A DNA stretch of 64,000 nucleotides from Pseudoxanthomonas wuyuanensis (GCF_900215535.1 NZ_OCND01000004.1:248001-312000), one strand, 5' to 3'; shown: positions 1 to 19,127, numbered from the stretch's first letter. The notes: generated from the letters alone by a model not told the origin. Program-made: numbers and translations.

Positions 1-660
1 GTCGTCCTGCTTCTCCTGACCCACCTGGCTGAAATCGAAGATTTCGCCCTTGTAGACCCACACCTTGATGCCGATGATGCCGTAGGTGGTCTTGGCCTCG
101 GCAAAACCGTAATCGATGTCGGCGCGCAGGGTGTGCAACGGCACACGGCCTTCGCGGTACCACTCCGAACGGGCGATTTCCGCACCATTCAGACGGCCGG
201 CGACATTGACCTTGATGCCCAGGGCACCGAGGCGGATCGCGTTGCCGACGGCACGCTTCATCGCGCGGCGGAACATGATGCGGCGCTCAAGCTGCTGGGC
301 GATCGACTCGGCCACCAACTGGGCGTCGAGTTCCGGCTTGCGCACTTCGGTGACGTTGATGTGCGCCGGGACGCCCATCATCTGGCTCACTTCCTTACGC
401 AGCTTCTCGATGTCCTCGCCGCGCTTTCCGATCACCACGCCCGGGCGGGCGGTGTGAATGGTGACGCGGGCGGTCTTGGCCGGACGCTCGATCAGGATCT
501 TGGAGATCCCGGCCTGCGCCAGCTTCTTGCGCAGCATGTCGCGCACCTTGAGGTCGGCCGCCAGGTAGCTTGCGTAATCGCGCTTGTTGGCGAACCACTT
601 GGAGTTCCAGTCCTTGGCGATGCCCAGGCGGATTCCGGTCGGATGAACTTTATGACCCAT
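1..660 (-). CDS. rpsC: 30S ribosomal protein S3, 3' end beyond window
   Basis: Small-subunit protein at the mRNA entry channel; it binds 16S rRNA in the head and contributes to helicase activity on incoming mRNA. The frame starts at an ATG (minus strand) ending at 660 and stays open to base 1, giving 220 codons; the stop lies outside the window. The N-terminus [13 protein letters not shown] and the KH-type GKRG loop ([10 protein letters not shown]) are diagnostic. It follows rplV by 4 bp and is the last visible gene of the S10 operon; rplP and rpmC would be expected next. Confidence 0.98.
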   Translation of the reverse strand, partial: MGHKVHPTGIRLGIAKDWNSKWFANKRDYASYLAADLKVRDMLRKKLAQAGISKILIERPAKTARVTIHTARPGVVIGKRGEDIEKLRKEVSQMMGVPAHINVTEVRKPELDAQLVAESIAQQLERRIMFRRAMKRAVGNAIRLGALGIKVNVAGRLNGAEIARSEWYREGRVPLHTLRADIDYGFAEAKTTYGIIGIKVWVYKGEIFDFSQVGQEKQDD

Positions 661-664
661 AGTC

Positions 665-1018
665 TTATTTGCCTTTACCGGTGCCTTCGCCAACAACCAC
701 GGTGATGTGGCTGGTGCGCTTGAGGATACGGGTGCCGCGGCCCTTGGCGCGGGCCATGAAACGCTTCAGCGTCGGGCCTTCGTCGACCATGATGGTCGTG
801 ACCTTCAGCTCGTCGACGTCGGCGCCCTGGTTGTTCTCGGCATTGGCAATCGCCGACTCGACCACTTTCTTGATCAGGTGGGCGGCCTTCTTGTCCGAGA
901 ACTTCAGCAGGTTGACGGCGCGTTCGGCCGACAGGCCGCGCACCTGGTCGGCGACCAGGCGGGCTTTCTGCGGGGAGATGCGCGCGGTGCGCAGGATGGC
1001 TTTCGCTTCCGTGGTCAT
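665..1018 (-). CDS. rplV: 50S ribosomal protein L22
   Basis: Large-subunit protein whose beta-hairpin lines the peptide exit tunnel. 117 aa, a little longer than the usual 110. The core [16 protein letters not shown] near the N-terminus and the C-terminal hairpin segment with [14 protein letters not shown] are typical. The extra length is a short glycine/lysine tail. It lies between rpsS and rpsC with only a few bases either side, so it is co-transcribed and probably translationally coupled in the S10 operon. Confidence 0.98.
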   Translation of the reverse strand: MTTEAKAILRTARISPQKARLVADQVRGLSAERAVNLLKFSDKKAAHLIKKVVESAIANAENNQGADVDELKVTTIMVDEGPTLKRFMARAKGRGTRILKRTSHITVVVGEGTGKGK

Positions 1019-1024
1019 CTCTGC

Positions 1025-1300
1025 TTACCTCTTGCCGCCGGCTTTCTTGTCGCCACCGTGGCCCTTGAAGGTCCGGGTGACGGCAAATTCGCCTAGTTTG
1101 TGGCCGACCATGTTCTCGTTGACCAGCACCGGAACGTGGTTCTTGCCGTTGTGCACGGCGATGGTGAAACCCACCATCTCCGGCAGAATCATTGAACGAC
1201 GCGACCAGGTCTTGATCGGTCGCTTGCTGCCGCCGGCGGCCTCCACCTTCTTGATGAGGTGGTGATCGACGAACGGGCCCTTCTTGAGTGAACGTGCCAT
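1025..1300 (-). CDS. rpsS: 30S ribosomal protein S19
   Basis: Head protein of the 30S subunit, contacting 16S rRNA, S13 and the intersubunit bridge. 91 aa, normal length, beginning [15 protein letters not shown] and carrying the family core [22 protein letters not shown]. It sits 6 bp after rplB and 6 bp before rplV in transcription order, in standard S10-operon position. Confidence 0.98.
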   Translation of the reverse strand: MARSLKKGPFVDHHLIKKVEAAGGSKRPIKTWSRRSMILPEMVGFTIAVHNGKNHVPVLVNENMVGHKLGEFAVTRTFKGHGGDKKAGGKR

Positions 1301-1306
1301 GGTCGA

Positions 1307-2134
1307 TTAGCCCCTACGATCGCGGACGATGAATTGCTGGGTGCGCTTGTTCTTGCGCGTCTTGTAACCCTTGGTCGGCACACCCCACGGGGTGACCGGA
1401 TGCGGGTTGCCCTGGCCGGCCTTGGCCTCACCACCGCCGTGCGGGTGATCGACCGGGTTCATGGCCGCACCGCGGACGGTCGGCTTGATGCCGCGCCAGC
1501 GCTTGGCGCCGGCCTTGCCGAGCTTGGCCAGGCTGTGCTCGTCGTTGCCGACTTCGCCGATGGTGGCGCGGCACTCGACCTGCACCTTGCGCATTTCGCC
1601 GGAGCGAAGACGCAGCGTGGCGAAACCCTGCTCGCGTGCCACCAGCTGCACGGCGGCGCCGGCGGCGCGGGCGATCTGCGCGCCCTTGCCCGGCTTCAGC
1701 TCGATGCCGTGAACCGTGGTGCCGACCGGGATGTTGCGCAGCGGCAGCGTGTTGCCGGCGCGGATCGGTGCGTCGCGCCCGGCGATCACCTGATCGCCGG
1801 CCTTCAGGCCCTTCGGCGCGATGATGTAGCGGCGCTCGCCATCGACATAGCACAGCAGCGCGATATGCGCGGTGCGGTTGGGATCGTATTCGATCCGTTC
1901 CACGCGCGCCGGGATGCCTTCCTTGTCGCGCTTGAAGTCGATGATGCGGTAATGCTGCTTGTGGCCGCCACCGATATGGCGGGTGGTGATGCGGCCATGG
2001 TGGTTGCGGCCGCCCGTCTTGCTCTGCGGTTCAAGCAGGGCAGCGTGCGGAGCACCCTTGTGCAGCTCCGGCGTCACGACGCGGACCGCGGAACGGCGGC
2101 CGGGCGAAGTGGGTTTGAATTTCATCAATGGCAT
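1307..2134 (-). CDS. rplB: 50S ribosomal protein L2
   Basis: Large-subunit protein needed for subunit association and close to the peptidyl-transferase centre. 275 aa, the family length. It starts [14 protein letters not shown] and has the hallmark [12 protein letters not shown] motif around residue 225, which includes the conserved histidine, plus a basic C-terminus ending in VRDRRG. It lies 11 bp after rplW and 6 bp before rpsS in the S10 operon. Confidence 0.98.
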   Translation of the reverse strand: MPLMKFKPTSPGRRSAVRVVTPELHKGAPHAALLEPQSKTGGRNHHGRITTRHIGGGHKQHYRIIDFKRDKEGIPARVERIEYDPNRTAHIALLCYVDGERRYIIAPKGLKAGDQVIAGRDAPIRAGNTLPLRNIPVGTTVHGIELKPGKGAQIARAAGAAVQLVAREQGFATLRLRSGEMRKVQVECRATIGEVGNDEHSLAKLGKAGAKRWRGIKPTVRGAAMNPVDHPHGGGEAKAGQGNPHPVTPWGVPTKGYKTRKNKRTQQFIVRDRRG

Positions 2135-2145
2135 GTGGTTCTACC

Positions 2146-2451
2146 TCAGGCCTTGGCCGATACATCGATGGCCTGGCCATCGGCCAGACGCACGTACGCC
2201 TTGCGCCAGTCGCCGCGACGGCCGTTACGGTTACGGAAGGACTTGTTCTTGCCCTTGACGTTGACCACATTGACCGCCTCGACCTTGACGTCGAACAACT
2301 TCTCCACGGCGGCCTTGACATCGGCCTTGGTGGCGTCGTTCGCGACTTCGAAGACGTATTGATTGGAAACTTCCTGCAGACGCGCGGTCTTCTCGGACAC
2401 GCGCGGCGCACGGAGCACGGCGAAAATCTTTTCGTTGCTCATGCCAGCCAC
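2146..2451 (-). CDS. rplW: 50S ribosomal protein L23
   Basis: Large-subunit protein at the tunnel exit, the docking site for trigger factor and the signal recognition particle. 101 aa, with the core [19 protein letters not shown] and the lysine/arginine-rich extended loop ([22 protein letters not shown]) expected of L23. Its start codon lies inside the end of rplD: the two genes overlap by 13 bp, pointing to translational coupling. Confidence 0.98.
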   Translation of the reverse strand: MAGMSNEKIFAVLRAPRVSEKTARLQEVSNQYVFEVANDATKADVKAAVEKLFDVKVEAVNVVNVKGKNKSFRNRNGRRGDWRKAYVRLADGQAIDVSAKA

Positions 2452-3044
2452 TCCTCGATCTTCTTGACCGCATCGGTGGTGACGACGACGGTATCGGCGC
2501 CGACCAGCGAGGCCGGATCCAGGCCCTGCACATCGCGCACTTCCACATACGGCAGATTGCGGGCGGACAGGTACAGATGCTCGGACGCCTCTTCGGTGAC
2601 GATCAGCGGGCGCCGACCGACTTCCAGGCCCTTGAGCTTGGCGATCAGGCCCTTGGTGCTGCTGGCCTCGACATCGAAAGCGTCCACGACCATCAGGCGG
2701 TCCTGGCGGTTGAGTTCGGACAGGATCGCGCAGATGGCGGCCCGGTACATCTTGCGGTTGACCTTCTGCTCGAAGCTGCGCGGCTTGGCCGCGAAGGTCA
2801 CGCCGCCGCCGACGAAGATCGGAGCGGTCAACGCGCCGTGGCGGGCGCCGCCGCCCTTCTGCTTCTTCGACTTCTTGGTGGTGCCGTTGACTTCCGAGCG
2901 CGTCTTCTGCGCCTTGGTGCCGGCGCGGCCCGCGTTGCGGTATGCGACCACAACCTGGTGAACCAGGTCTTCGCTGAATTCGCGACCGAACACCGCGTCG
3001 GAAACCGACAGCTTGTTGGCGCTACCTGTGATGGCTAGTTCCAT
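2439..3044 (-). CDS. rplD: 50S ribosomal protein L4
   Basis: Large-subunit protein whose extended loop reaches the exit tunnel; in E. coli L4 also represses its own S10 operon at the leader. 201 aa, normal length. The basic loop [25 protein letters not shown] (split here by position: about residues 56-80) matches L4. It follows rplC by 11 bp and overlaps rplW by 13 bp. Whether L4 autoregulation acts here cannot be read from the gene; a candidate leader hairpin lies upstream of rpsJ (4180-4208). Confidence 0.97.
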   Translation of the reverse strand: MELAITGSANKLSVSDAVFGREFSEDLVHQVVVAYRNAGRAGTKAQKTRSEVNGTTKKSKKQKGGGARHGALTAPIFVGGGVTFAAKPRSFEQKVNRKMYRAAICAILSELNRQDRLMVVDAFDVEASSTKGLIAKLKGLEVGRRPLIVTEEASEHLYLSARNLPYVEVRDVQGLDPASLVGADTVVVTTDAVKKIEEWLA

Positions 3045-3055
3045 CGTCGTTCTCC

Positions 3056-3709
3056 TTAAGCCTTGCTCGCCGGACGGACGATCACGTCGCCGCCTGGCGC
3101 ACCCGGCACCGCCCCACGGATGGCGATAAGGCCGCGCTCGGCGTCCACTCTCACCACTTCCAGGTTCTGGGTGCTCTGCTGCACGGCGCCCATGTGACCG
3201 GACATCTTCTTGCCCGGGAAAACGCGACCCGGGGTCTGGCGCTGACCCAGCGAACCCGGCGCGCGATGCGACAGCGAGTTACCGTGGGTGGCGTCGCCCA
3301 TGCGGAAGTTGTAGCGCTTGATGGTGCCCTGGAAGCCCTTGCCCTTGGTCACGCCCTGGACATCGACCTTCTGGCCCACTTCAAAGATGTCGGCCTTGAT
3401 TTCGCCGCCAATGGCGAAGTCGCCCAGTTTGTCGGCCTCCACGCGCAGCTCCCACAAACCGCGGCCGGCTTCGACCTTGGCCTTGGCCAGGTGACCGGCG
3501 GCCGGCTTGTTGACCAGCGCGGCGCGGCGGGTGCCGACGGCAACCTGCACGGCGCTGTAGCCGTCGGTTTCCGGGGTCTTGATCTGGGTGATGCGGTTCG
3601 GCGTGGCTTCAATCAGCGTCACCGGGATGGACTTGCCGTCTTCGGTGAACACCCGGGTCATGCCGGCCTTGCGGCCGACGAGTCCCAACGAATATTTCTT
3701 CGCGGTCAT
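3056..3709 (-). CDS. rplC: 50S ribosomal protein L3
   Basis: Early-assembly large-subunit protein whose loop approaches the peptidyl-transferase centre. 217 aa. It starts [21 protein letters not shown] and contains the invariant loop [20 protein letters not shown], the region where the glutamine methylated by PrmB lies in E. coli. It follows rpsJ by 11 bp and precedes rplD by 11 bp. Confidence 0.98.
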   Translation of the reverse strand: MTAKKYSLGLVGRKAGMTRVFTEDGKSIPVTLIEATPNRITQIKTPETDGYSAVQVAVGTRRAALVNKPAAGHLAKAKVEAGRGLWELRVEADKLGDFAIGGEIKADIFEVGQKVDVQGVTKGKGFQGTIKRYNFRMGDATHGNSLSHRAPGSLGQRQTPGRVFPGKKMSGHMGAVQQSTQNLEVVRVDAERGLIAIRGAVPGAPGGDVIVRPASKA

Positions 3710-3720
3710 GGTCGTTGGCC

Positions 3721-4032
<312 letters not shown>

Positions 4033-4179
4033 GACGGTGTTCCTTGGTTAAAAGAGCGACGGGCGCGGCCTCTGGGATGCCTTGCCCCGATTAAGTCCAG
4101 TCGTTTAGGTCCCCTTATCGGCGGGCCGCAGGCGCGGATGCCGGATGGGCCTGAACGGCCGGGGTTCATCCTGAAAAAC

Positions 4180-4208
4180 TGGGCAGGCCGGTCAAACCGG
4201 CCCGCCCA
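4180..4208 (-). promoter_or_regulatory. S10-operon 5' leader hairpin with T-run (candidate attenuator)
   Basis: On the transcribed strand two stem blocks, TGGGC/GCCCA and GGCCGGT/ACCGGCC, with one internal mismatch and a TTG loop, are followed at once by GTTTTTC. The hairpin begins about two bases after the predicted start site. It looks like an intrinsic terminator placed at the very 5' end; it could equally protect the 5' end of the mRNA. A sister copy stands in the same place before rpsL. Confidence 0.7.
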
Positions 4209-4216
4209 GACAGAAA

Positions 4217-4245
4217 AGTATAGGACGCGTGACATGCCCCGTCAA
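4217..4245 (-). promoter_or_regulatory. sigma70-type promoter of the S10 operon
   Basis: On the minus strand, TTGACG at 4245-4240, a 17-bp spacer and TATACT at 4222-4217. Both boxes are near consensus. The predicted start is about 4210. The module from TATACT on is almost the same as that of the str promoter at 9123-9152. Confidence 0.85.
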
Positions 4246-4324
4246 CACCGGGACGAACGATTTAACGAATTCCAAAGGAATCCGCCAAAACGATGACACG
4301 CGACTCTCCTTGTCTGGCGAACAC

Positions 4325-4343
4325 GAGGCGCTTCCTGCACCTC
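4325..4343 (-). terminator. hairpin between tuf and the S10 promoter
   Basis: On the minus strand GAGGTGC-AGGAA-GCGCCTC forms a 7-bp stem with one G-U pair and a five-base loop, followed by GTGTTCG. It resembles the rpoC terminator at 9211-9229 (GAGGCGC-ACGGA-GCGCCTC), so a second terminator behind tuf is likely. The T-run is weak. Confidence 0.55.
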
Positions 4344-4508
4344 TTTTCGCGGTAAGCCGGCGGCCTCCCAGGGAGCGCCGGCTGGCAATGCGTTTCCCGG
4401 TGAAAGGCCGTTAGGCCATTCGAGGGGCGCGAAGTATAGCGGTGTTTTTGCCGTTTTGCAGCAATCCGGGCGGATATTCTTGCTGGATTGCGGGGTAAGG
4501 CACTGTGG

Positions 4509-4528
4509 ATCCCCGCTTTCGCGGGGAT
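4509..4528. repeat. dispersed palindrome, ATCCCCGC-TTTC-GCGGGGAT
   Basis: Perfect 8-bp stem with a four-base loop directly downstream of the tuf terminator. The core (TCATCCCCGCGAAAGCGGGGATCC on the minus strand, about 4507-4530) is the kind of palindrome widely scattered in proteobacterial intergenic DNA. A relative with a degenerate stem stands behind the second tuf (about 22185-22212). Confidence 0.6.
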
Positions 4529-4539
4529 GACGAACCGAC

Positions 4540-4566
4540 AAAGCCGGACGCGCACTGCGCGCCCGG
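4540..4566 (-). terminator. terminator hairpin downstream of tuf (copy 1)
   Basis: Ten-base arms CCGGACGCGC / GCGCGCCCGG with an ACT loop and one mismatch, followed on the minus strand by CTTTGTCGG. It stands 10 bp after the tuf stop and is shared with the other tuf copy (22226-22248), where the stem is perfect. Confidence 0.7.
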
Positions 4567-4575
4567 GTCAGTTCG

Positions 4576-5766
4576 TCACTTGATGATTTTGGCTACCACG
4601 CCGGCGCCAACCGTACGGCCGCCTTCGCGAATCGCAAAGCGCAGGCCTTCGTCCATCGCCACCGGGTTGATGAGCGCCACCGTCATCTTCACGTTGTCGC
4701 CCGGCATCACCATCTCCACACCCTCCGGCAGCGTCACCGCACCGGTGATGTCCGTGGTCCGGAAGTAGAACTGCGGACGGTAGCCCTTGAAGAACGGCGT
4801 GTGACGCCCGCCTTCGTCCTTGCTCAGCACGTACACCTCGGCCTCGAACTCGGTGTGCGGGGTAATCGAACCCGGCTTGGCCAGCACCTGCCCGCGCTCC
4901 ACGTCGTCACGCTTGGTGCCGCGCAGCAGCAGACCGGCGTTGTCGCCCGCCTGGCCCTGGTCCAGCAGCTTGCGGAACATTTCCACGCCCGTCACCGTCG
5001 TCTTCTGGGTCGGACGGATGCCCACGATTTCGATTTCGTCGCCCACCTTGATGATGCCGCGCTCAATACGACCGGTCACCACCGTGCCACGGCCGGAAAT
5101 CGAGAACACGTCTTCCACCGGCATCAGGAACGGCTTGTCGATGTCGCGCTCGGGCTCCGGAATGTAGCTGTCCAGCGCCTCCACCAGCTTGATGATGGCC
5201 GGCACGCCAATCTCGCTCTGGTCGCCTTCCAGCGCCTTCAGCGCCGAACCATGAATAATCGGCGTGTCGTCGCCCGGGAAGTCGTACTTGCTCAGCAGCT
5301 CGCGAACTTCCATTTCCACCAGCTCCAGCAGCTCGGCGTCGTCCACCATGTCCGCCTTGTTCAGGAACACCACGATGTACGGCACGCCCACCTGGCGCGC
5401 CAGCAGAATGTGCTCGCGCGTCTGCGGCATCGGGCCGTCCGCCGCCGAGCACACCAGAATCGCGCCGTCCATCTGCGCCGCACCGGTAATCATGTTCTTC
5501 ACGTAGTCCGCGTGACCCGGGCAGTCCACATGCGCGTAGTGCCGGTTCGGGCTTTCGTATTCCACATGCGCCGTCGAAATCGTGATGCCGCGCGCCTTCT
5601 CTTCCGGCGCCGCGTCAATCGCGTCGTACGCCTTGAACTCGCCGCCAAAGCGCTCCGCGCCCACCTTCGTCAGCGCCGCCGTCAGCGTCGTCTTGCCGTG
5701 GTCAACGTGACCAATCGTGCCCACGTTCACGTGCGGCTTGGTGCGTTCGAATTTACCCTTTGCCAT
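4576..5766 (-). CDS. tuf: elongation factor Tu, str-operon copy
   Basis: GTPase delivering aminoacyl-tRNA to the ribosomal A site. 396 aa with GTP-binding motifs GHVDHGKTT (G1), DCPGHADYV (G3) and NKAD (G4), then the two beta-barrel domains. The protein is identical to the copy at 22258-23448. At DNA level I see only a couple of synonymous differences (for example GCT/GCC near the 3' end), and similarity continues about 50 bp past the stop but ends at the start codon. It is the last gene after rpsL-rpsG-fusA, 153 bp from fusA. The copies are most likely kept alike by gene conversion. Confidence 0.98.
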   Translation of the reverse strand: MAKGKFERTKPHVNVGTIGHVDHGKTTLTAALTKVGAERFGGEFKAYDAIDAAPEEKARGITISTAHVEYESPNRHYAHVDCPGHADYVKNMITGAAQMDGAILVCSAADGPMPQTREHILLARQVGVPYIVVFLNKADMVDDAELLELVEMEVRELLSKYDFPGDDTPIIHGSALKALEGDQSEIGVPAIIKLVEALDSYIPEPERDIDKPFLMPVEDVFSISGRGTVVTGRIERGIIKVGDEIEIVGIRPTQKTTVTGVEMFRKLLDQGQAGDNAGLLLRGTKRDDVERGQVLAKPGSITPHTEFEAEVYVLSKDEGGRHTPFFKGYRPQFYFRTTDITGAVTLPEGVEMVMPGDNVKMTVALINPVAMDEGLRFAIREGGRTVGAGVVAKIIK

Positions 5767-5812
5767 TGTCTTCTACCTTGTGATTACCAGCCTGCGGCTG
5801 TTGTGAGACTTC

Positions 5813-5914
5813 TCGTGATTCGTGATTAGTGATTGGTTTGAGACAGGATTCGCGTTCCTTCGAATCGCGAATCCCGGTTTTTAACGGCCTTTACGGCCGG
5901 TCATCACCAATCAC
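5813..5914. repeat. word-repeat hairpin in the tuf-fusA gap
   Basis: The 153-bp gap holds three copies of (C)GTGATT in tandem (5814-5836) and the inverse CCAATCAC at 5907-5914, pairing with GTGATTGG at 5829-5836. Nested inside is a perfect 9-bp stem, GGATTCGCG (5846-5854) with CGCGAATCC (5866-5874), and a further small stem CGGCC/GGCCG (5885-5899). The layout matches other gaps of this window in which a short word is repeated and then inverted. Confidence 0.65.
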
Positions 5915-5919
5915 GGCTT

Positions 5920-8010
<2,091 letters not shown>

Positions 8011-8189
8011 GACAGATCTCTCTTTTCAGTTTGGAAAGTCCGTGCACGATGGCACCGGACTATGCGAAGGAATCGCCTTTCACATGACCGAACGCCGCCC
8101 TGAGGCGGCCTTCGGATTCACCATGCGACGTAAGCCGCCGCAAGAGCACCTAGATGGTGCCGGGGGCCCCTAAAAGCAAGGGGCCAGGA

Positions 8190-8657
8190 TTACCAGCGGT
8201 AGTGCGCGAACGCCTTGTTGGCTTCCGCCATGCGGTGGGTTTCTTCACGCTTCTTGATGGCGCCGCCACGATTTTCCGAGGCGTCCAGCAGTTCGGCGGC
8301 CAGCTTGCGCGGCATCGTGTTTTCGCCGCGCTTGCGCGCGGATTCGATCAGCCAGCGCATGGCCAGGGCCAGGCGGCGGGTGGAACGGACTTCGACCGGC
8401 ACCTGGTAGGTGGCGCCGCCGACGCGGCGGGACTTCACCTCGACGGTCGGGGCGACGTTGTCCAGCGCCTTCTCGACCAGTTCCAGGGCATTGGGGTTCT
8501 TCTCACCGATGACGTCCATGGCACCGTAGACGATCTTCTCGGCGACCGACTTCTTGCCGCTGAGCATGACCATGTTGATGAAACGGGCGATGGTCTGGCT
8601 GCCGTGCTTGGGATCCGGCAGGACCTGGCGCTGGGGGGTTGAGCCTTTACGCGACAT
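8190..8657 (-). CDS. rpsG: 30S ribosomal protein S7
   Basis: Primary 16S rRNA-binding protein that nucleates assembly of the 30S head. In E. coli S7 also represses str-operon translation. 155 aa, family length, starting [20 protein letters not shown] and ending in the A-rich helix [11 protein letters not shown]. It lies 12 bp after rpsL. Confidence 0.98.
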   Translation of the reverse strand: MSRKGSTPQRQVLPDPKHGSQTIARFINMVMLSGKKSVAEKIVYGAMDVIGEKNPNALELVEKALDNVAPTVEVKSRRVGGATYQVPVEVRSTRRLALAMRWLIESARKRGENTMPRKLAAELLDASENRGGAIKKREETHRMAEANKAFAHYRW

Positions 8658-8669
8658 AGTTAGGTTTCC

Positions 8670-9044
8670 TTATGCCTTCGGGCGCTTGGCGCCGTACTTG
8701 GAACGACCCTGGCGGCGCTTGGCGACGCCGGAAGCGTCCAGCGCACCACGCACGGTGTGGTAGCGCACACCCGGCAGGTCCTTGACGCGGCCGCCGCGCA
8801 CCAGCACCACCGAGTGCTCCTGCAGGTTGTGGCCTTCACCGCCGATGTAGCTGATGATTTCTTCCTGGTTGGTCAGGCGCACCTTAGCCACCTTGCGCAG
8901 CGCCGAGTTCGGCTTCTTCGGGGTGGTGGTGTAGACGCGCGTGCAGACGCCGCGACGCTGCGGACACTTGTCCAGCGCCGGGGACTGGCTCTTGTAGGTG
9001 GGGGCCTGCCGCGGCTTGCGGACCAGCTGGTTGACGGTTGCCAT
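8670..9044 (-). CDS. rpsL: 30S ribosomal protein S12
   Basis: Decoding-centre protein. 124 aa. The start at 9044 ([15 protein letters not shown]) is the family N-terminus; a longer in-frame ATG at 9152 would put the promoter inside the gene and is rejected. Lys43 (TPKKPNS) and Lys88 (GGRVKDLPG), the classic streptomycin-resistance positions, are wild type, and Asp89, the residue methylthiolated in other bacteria, is present. First gene of the str operon. Confidence 0.98.
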   Translation of the reverse strand: MATVNQLVRKPRQAPTYKSQSPALDKCPQRRGVCTRVYTTTPKKPNSALRKVAKVRLTNQEEIISYIGGEGHNLQEHSVVLVRGGRVKDLPGVRYHTVRGALDASGVAKRRQGRSKYGAKRPKA

Positions 9045-9090
9045 AGTGGTTTCTTCGTTGAAGGCCGTAGCCTTGTTGCGTGAAAACGAA

Positions 9091-9112
9091 GGCAGGCCGA
9101 AACCGGCCCGCC
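9091..9112 (-). promoter_or_regulatory. str-operon 5' leader hairpin with T-run
   Basis: On the minus strand GGC and GGCCG arms pair with CGGCC and GCC around a GTTT loop, with one internal mismatch, and TTCGTTTTC follows. It starts about 4 nt after the predicted transcription start. The motif GGCGGGCCGGTTT...GGCCTGCC is shared with the S10 leader hairpin (4180-4208). Confidence 0.7.
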
Positions 9113-9122
9113 AAGACGGAAG

Positions 9123-9152
9123 AGTATAGCTGGCAATCGACAGCATCGTCAA
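9123..9152 (-). promoter_or_regulatory. sigma70-type promoter of the str operon
   Basis: Minus strand: TTGACG at 9152-9147, 18-bp spacer, TATACT at 9128-9123. Predicted start about 9116, leaving a leader of about 70 nt before rpsL. Confidence 0.85.
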
Positions 9153-9204
9153 CGCGACGCCTGTCGATACCAGTATGCTTTAGCGATCCCGCCCTTCCTG
9201 GGCC

Positions 9205-9229
9205 GAAAACGAGGCGCTCCGTGCGCCTC
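9205..9229 (-). terminator. intrinsic terminator downstream of rpoC
   Basis: GAGGCGC-ACGGA-GCGCCTC on the minus strand is a perfect 7-bp stem followed by GTTTTC. It lies 45 bp after the rpoC stop and before the str promoter, so it separates the rpoBC and str units. Confidence 0.8.
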
Positions 9230-9273
9230 ATTTCGTGGTCTGGGGCGGCCGTCAGGCCGCCGGTAGTGCGTTC

Positions 9274-13506
<4,233 letters not shown>

Positions 13507-13564
13507 TTGATATCTCCGGGTCGGAGGAATTCGTATCTGGGACGGGGCGAGGAGAACTTTCTAC

Positions 13565-13646
13565 GGGACTCGGGACTCGGGGCCGGAAAATCGAAAAGCA
13601 CTTAGCCTTTCGCTTTACGAGTCCCTAGTCCCGGCCCCCGAGTCCC
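13565..13646. repeat. GGGACTCG word-repeat hairpin between rpoB and rpoC
   Basis: The left arm at 13565-13586 holds GGGACTCG twice and then GGGGCCGG. The right arm at 13618-13646 holds CGAGTCCC twice in inverted order, with one extra C. A nested CGAAAAG/CTTTCG pair fills the middle. The fold would present a stem of more than 15 bp in the rpoBC transcript between two genes that must both be expressed. Confidence 0.75.
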
Positions 13647-13652
13647 TGCCTT

Positions 13653-17801
<4,149 letters not shown>

Positions 17802-17864
17802 TTGACTAGTCGCCTTTGGCATCTGGGCTGCGCTTGCGCAGTCCCGGGGGAACGGTAAATCGTC

Positions 17865-17921
17865 AGTTGGAAGTCGCTGGTATTGCCGGCACCAGCACGC
17901 CTTCTCTTGCTACTTCCAACT
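17865..17921. repeat. AGTTGGAAGT inverted repeat upstream of rpoB
   Basis: AGTTGGAAGT (17865-17874) and its exact inverse ACTTCCAACT (17912-17921) bracket a nested CTGGT/ACCAG pair. On the minus strand the word AGTTGG occurs again just before it (about 17922-17928), as in the other word-repeat loci. A run of seven T on the plus strand (17932-17938) sits beside it. Confidence 0.6.
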
Positions 17922-17942
17922 ACCAACTCGGTTTTTTTAAGC

Positions 17943-18066
17943 CGGTGAAGGGTCAAATCGCGCTTCGCGCCGCAAATGGCCAGTCAAGAGCGATGCTCCC
18001 ATTGGCCATGCACAGGCCGCGTAAGCGGCCGACTTCACAGCCTCGCTAGGCGAGGCGACTTCACCG
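17943..18066. repeat. GTGAAG / GCAAATGG nested inverted repeats, rpoB-rplL gap
   Basis: CGGTGAAG (17943-17950) pairs with CTTCACCG (18059-18066) at the outside. Inside, ATGGCCA (17976-17982) pairs with TGGCCAT (18003-18009). GGCCGC-GTAA-GCGGCC (18015-18030) and GCCTCGC-TAG-GCGAGGC (18040-18056) form small perfect hairpins. The words GTGAAGGG, GCAAATGG and GACTTCAC recur in the gaps at 26688-26784 and, in part, 54587-54738. Confidence 0.65.
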
Positions 18067-18084
18067 CACAACAACAACGACCGA

Positions 18085-18110
18085 AGGCCAGGGGCTTGCG
18101 CCCCCGGCCT
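18085..18110 (-). terminator. GC hairpin downstream of rplL (candidate attenuator)
   Basis: AGGCCAGGGGC and GCCCCCGGCCT form an 11-bp stem with one mismatch and a three-base loop, 38 bp after the rplL stop. No real T-run follows on the minus strand (TTCGGTCGTTG), so partial termination between rplL and rpoB, as in E. coli, is a guess. Confidence 0.45.
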
Positions 18111-18147
18111 CGGTGTGTCGCCAATGTCAGCCGGCGACGGATTTCGC

Positions 18148-18516
18148 TTACTTCACTTCGACAGTCGCACCAGCGGCTTCGAGGTCCTTCTTGAACTTGT
18201 CGGCATCTTCCTTCGACACGCCTTCCTTGACCACGCCACCGGCTTCGGTGAGGTCCTTGGCTTCCTTCAGGCCCAGGCCGGTGATGGCGCGGACAGCCTT
18301 GATGACTTCCACCTTCTTGTCGCCAGCGGACTTCAGGATGATGTTGAACTCGGTCTGCTCTTCGACAGCGGCAACCGGACCGGCGGCAGCAACGGCGGCA
18401 ACCGGAGCGGCGGCGGACACGCCGAACTTCTCTTCGATGGCCTTGACCAGCTCCATCACTTCCATCAGGGTCTTTTCGGCGATGGCGTCGACGATCTGTT
18501 CGTTAGACAGGGACAT
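18148..18516 (-). CDS. rplL: 50S ribosomal protein L7/L12
   Basis: Stalk protein recruiting translational GTPases. 122 aa with the three expected parts: the N-terminal dimerisation region ([20 protein letters not shown]), an alanine-rich hinge near residues 35-50, and the C-terminal factor-binding domain with [19 protein letters not shown] and the [10 protein letters not shown] motif. It follows rplJ by 74 bp and precedes rpoB. Confidence 0.98.
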   Translation of the reverse strand: MSLSNEQIVDAIAEKTLMEVMELVKAIEEKFGVSAAAPVAAVAAAGPVAAVEEQTEFNIILKSAGDKKVEVIKAVRAITGLGLKEAKDLTEAGGVVKEGVSKEDADKFKKDLEAAGATVEVK

Positions 18517-18590
18517 TGTGATTACCTTTGAAAATTTTTCTGGGTGAGGTTCGTTGGAACCGTACGGGTATCGAACTTGGGCAGCTGCGC

Positions 18591-19121
18591 TCAGGCTTCA
18601 GCCGGGGCTTCTTCAGCAGCGGCTTCTTCGCCGCCGCCCTGCTTGTCGCCCACGGCCTTGACCGCGCGGGCGAACATGCTTGCCGGTTCGGCCAGCACGC
18701 GGGCCAGCATGGCCAGCGCCTGATCGAGCGTCGGCAGCGAAGCCAGCACGTCGACATGGCTGGCCGGATACAGCTGGCCCCCTACGGCGACGATCTTGGG
18801 CTGCAGCTTGTCGTTGCCCTTGGCGAATTCCTTGATCAGGCGACCGGCGGCGCCGGGCTCCTCGGTCGAGAACGCATACAGCAAAGGACCGACCAGCGCA
18901 TCTTTGGTGCACTCGTATTCGGTACCTTCCACGGCGCGCGCGGCCAGCGTGTTCTTGACGACTCTCAAGTACACGCCGGATTCGCGGGCCTTCTTGCGCA
19001 TCTCGGTCATCTGCGTGACCGTGGTGCCTGCGTACTCGGCGGCGATCAGGGAGTGGGCCTTGGCGGCGACGTCTGCCAGCTCGGCGACAACTTCTTGCTT
19101 CTGGGACAGATTAAGAGCCAT
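18591..19121 (-). CDS. rplJ: 50S ribosomal protein L10
   Basis: Stalk base that carries the L7/L12 dimers. 176 aa from the ATG at 19121 ([15 protein letters not shown]), chosen because AGAGGAG lies the right distance upstream; the ATG six bases earlier adds only MF. The C-terminal helix rich in alanine and glutamate is the L7/L12-binding tail. The upstream 540 bp contain a structured leader, where L10 binds in E. coli, and two word-repeat hairpins. Confidence 0.97.
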   Translation of the reverse strand: MALNLSQKQEVVAELADVAAKAHSLIAAEYAGTTVTQMTEMRKKARESGVYLRVVKNTLAARAVEGTEYECTKDALVGPLLYAFSTEEPGAAGRLIKEFAKGNDKLQPKIVAVGGQLYPASHVDVLASLPTLDQALAMLARVLAEPASMFARAVKAVGDKQGGGEEAAAEEAPAEA

Positions 19122-19127
19122 AAACAC

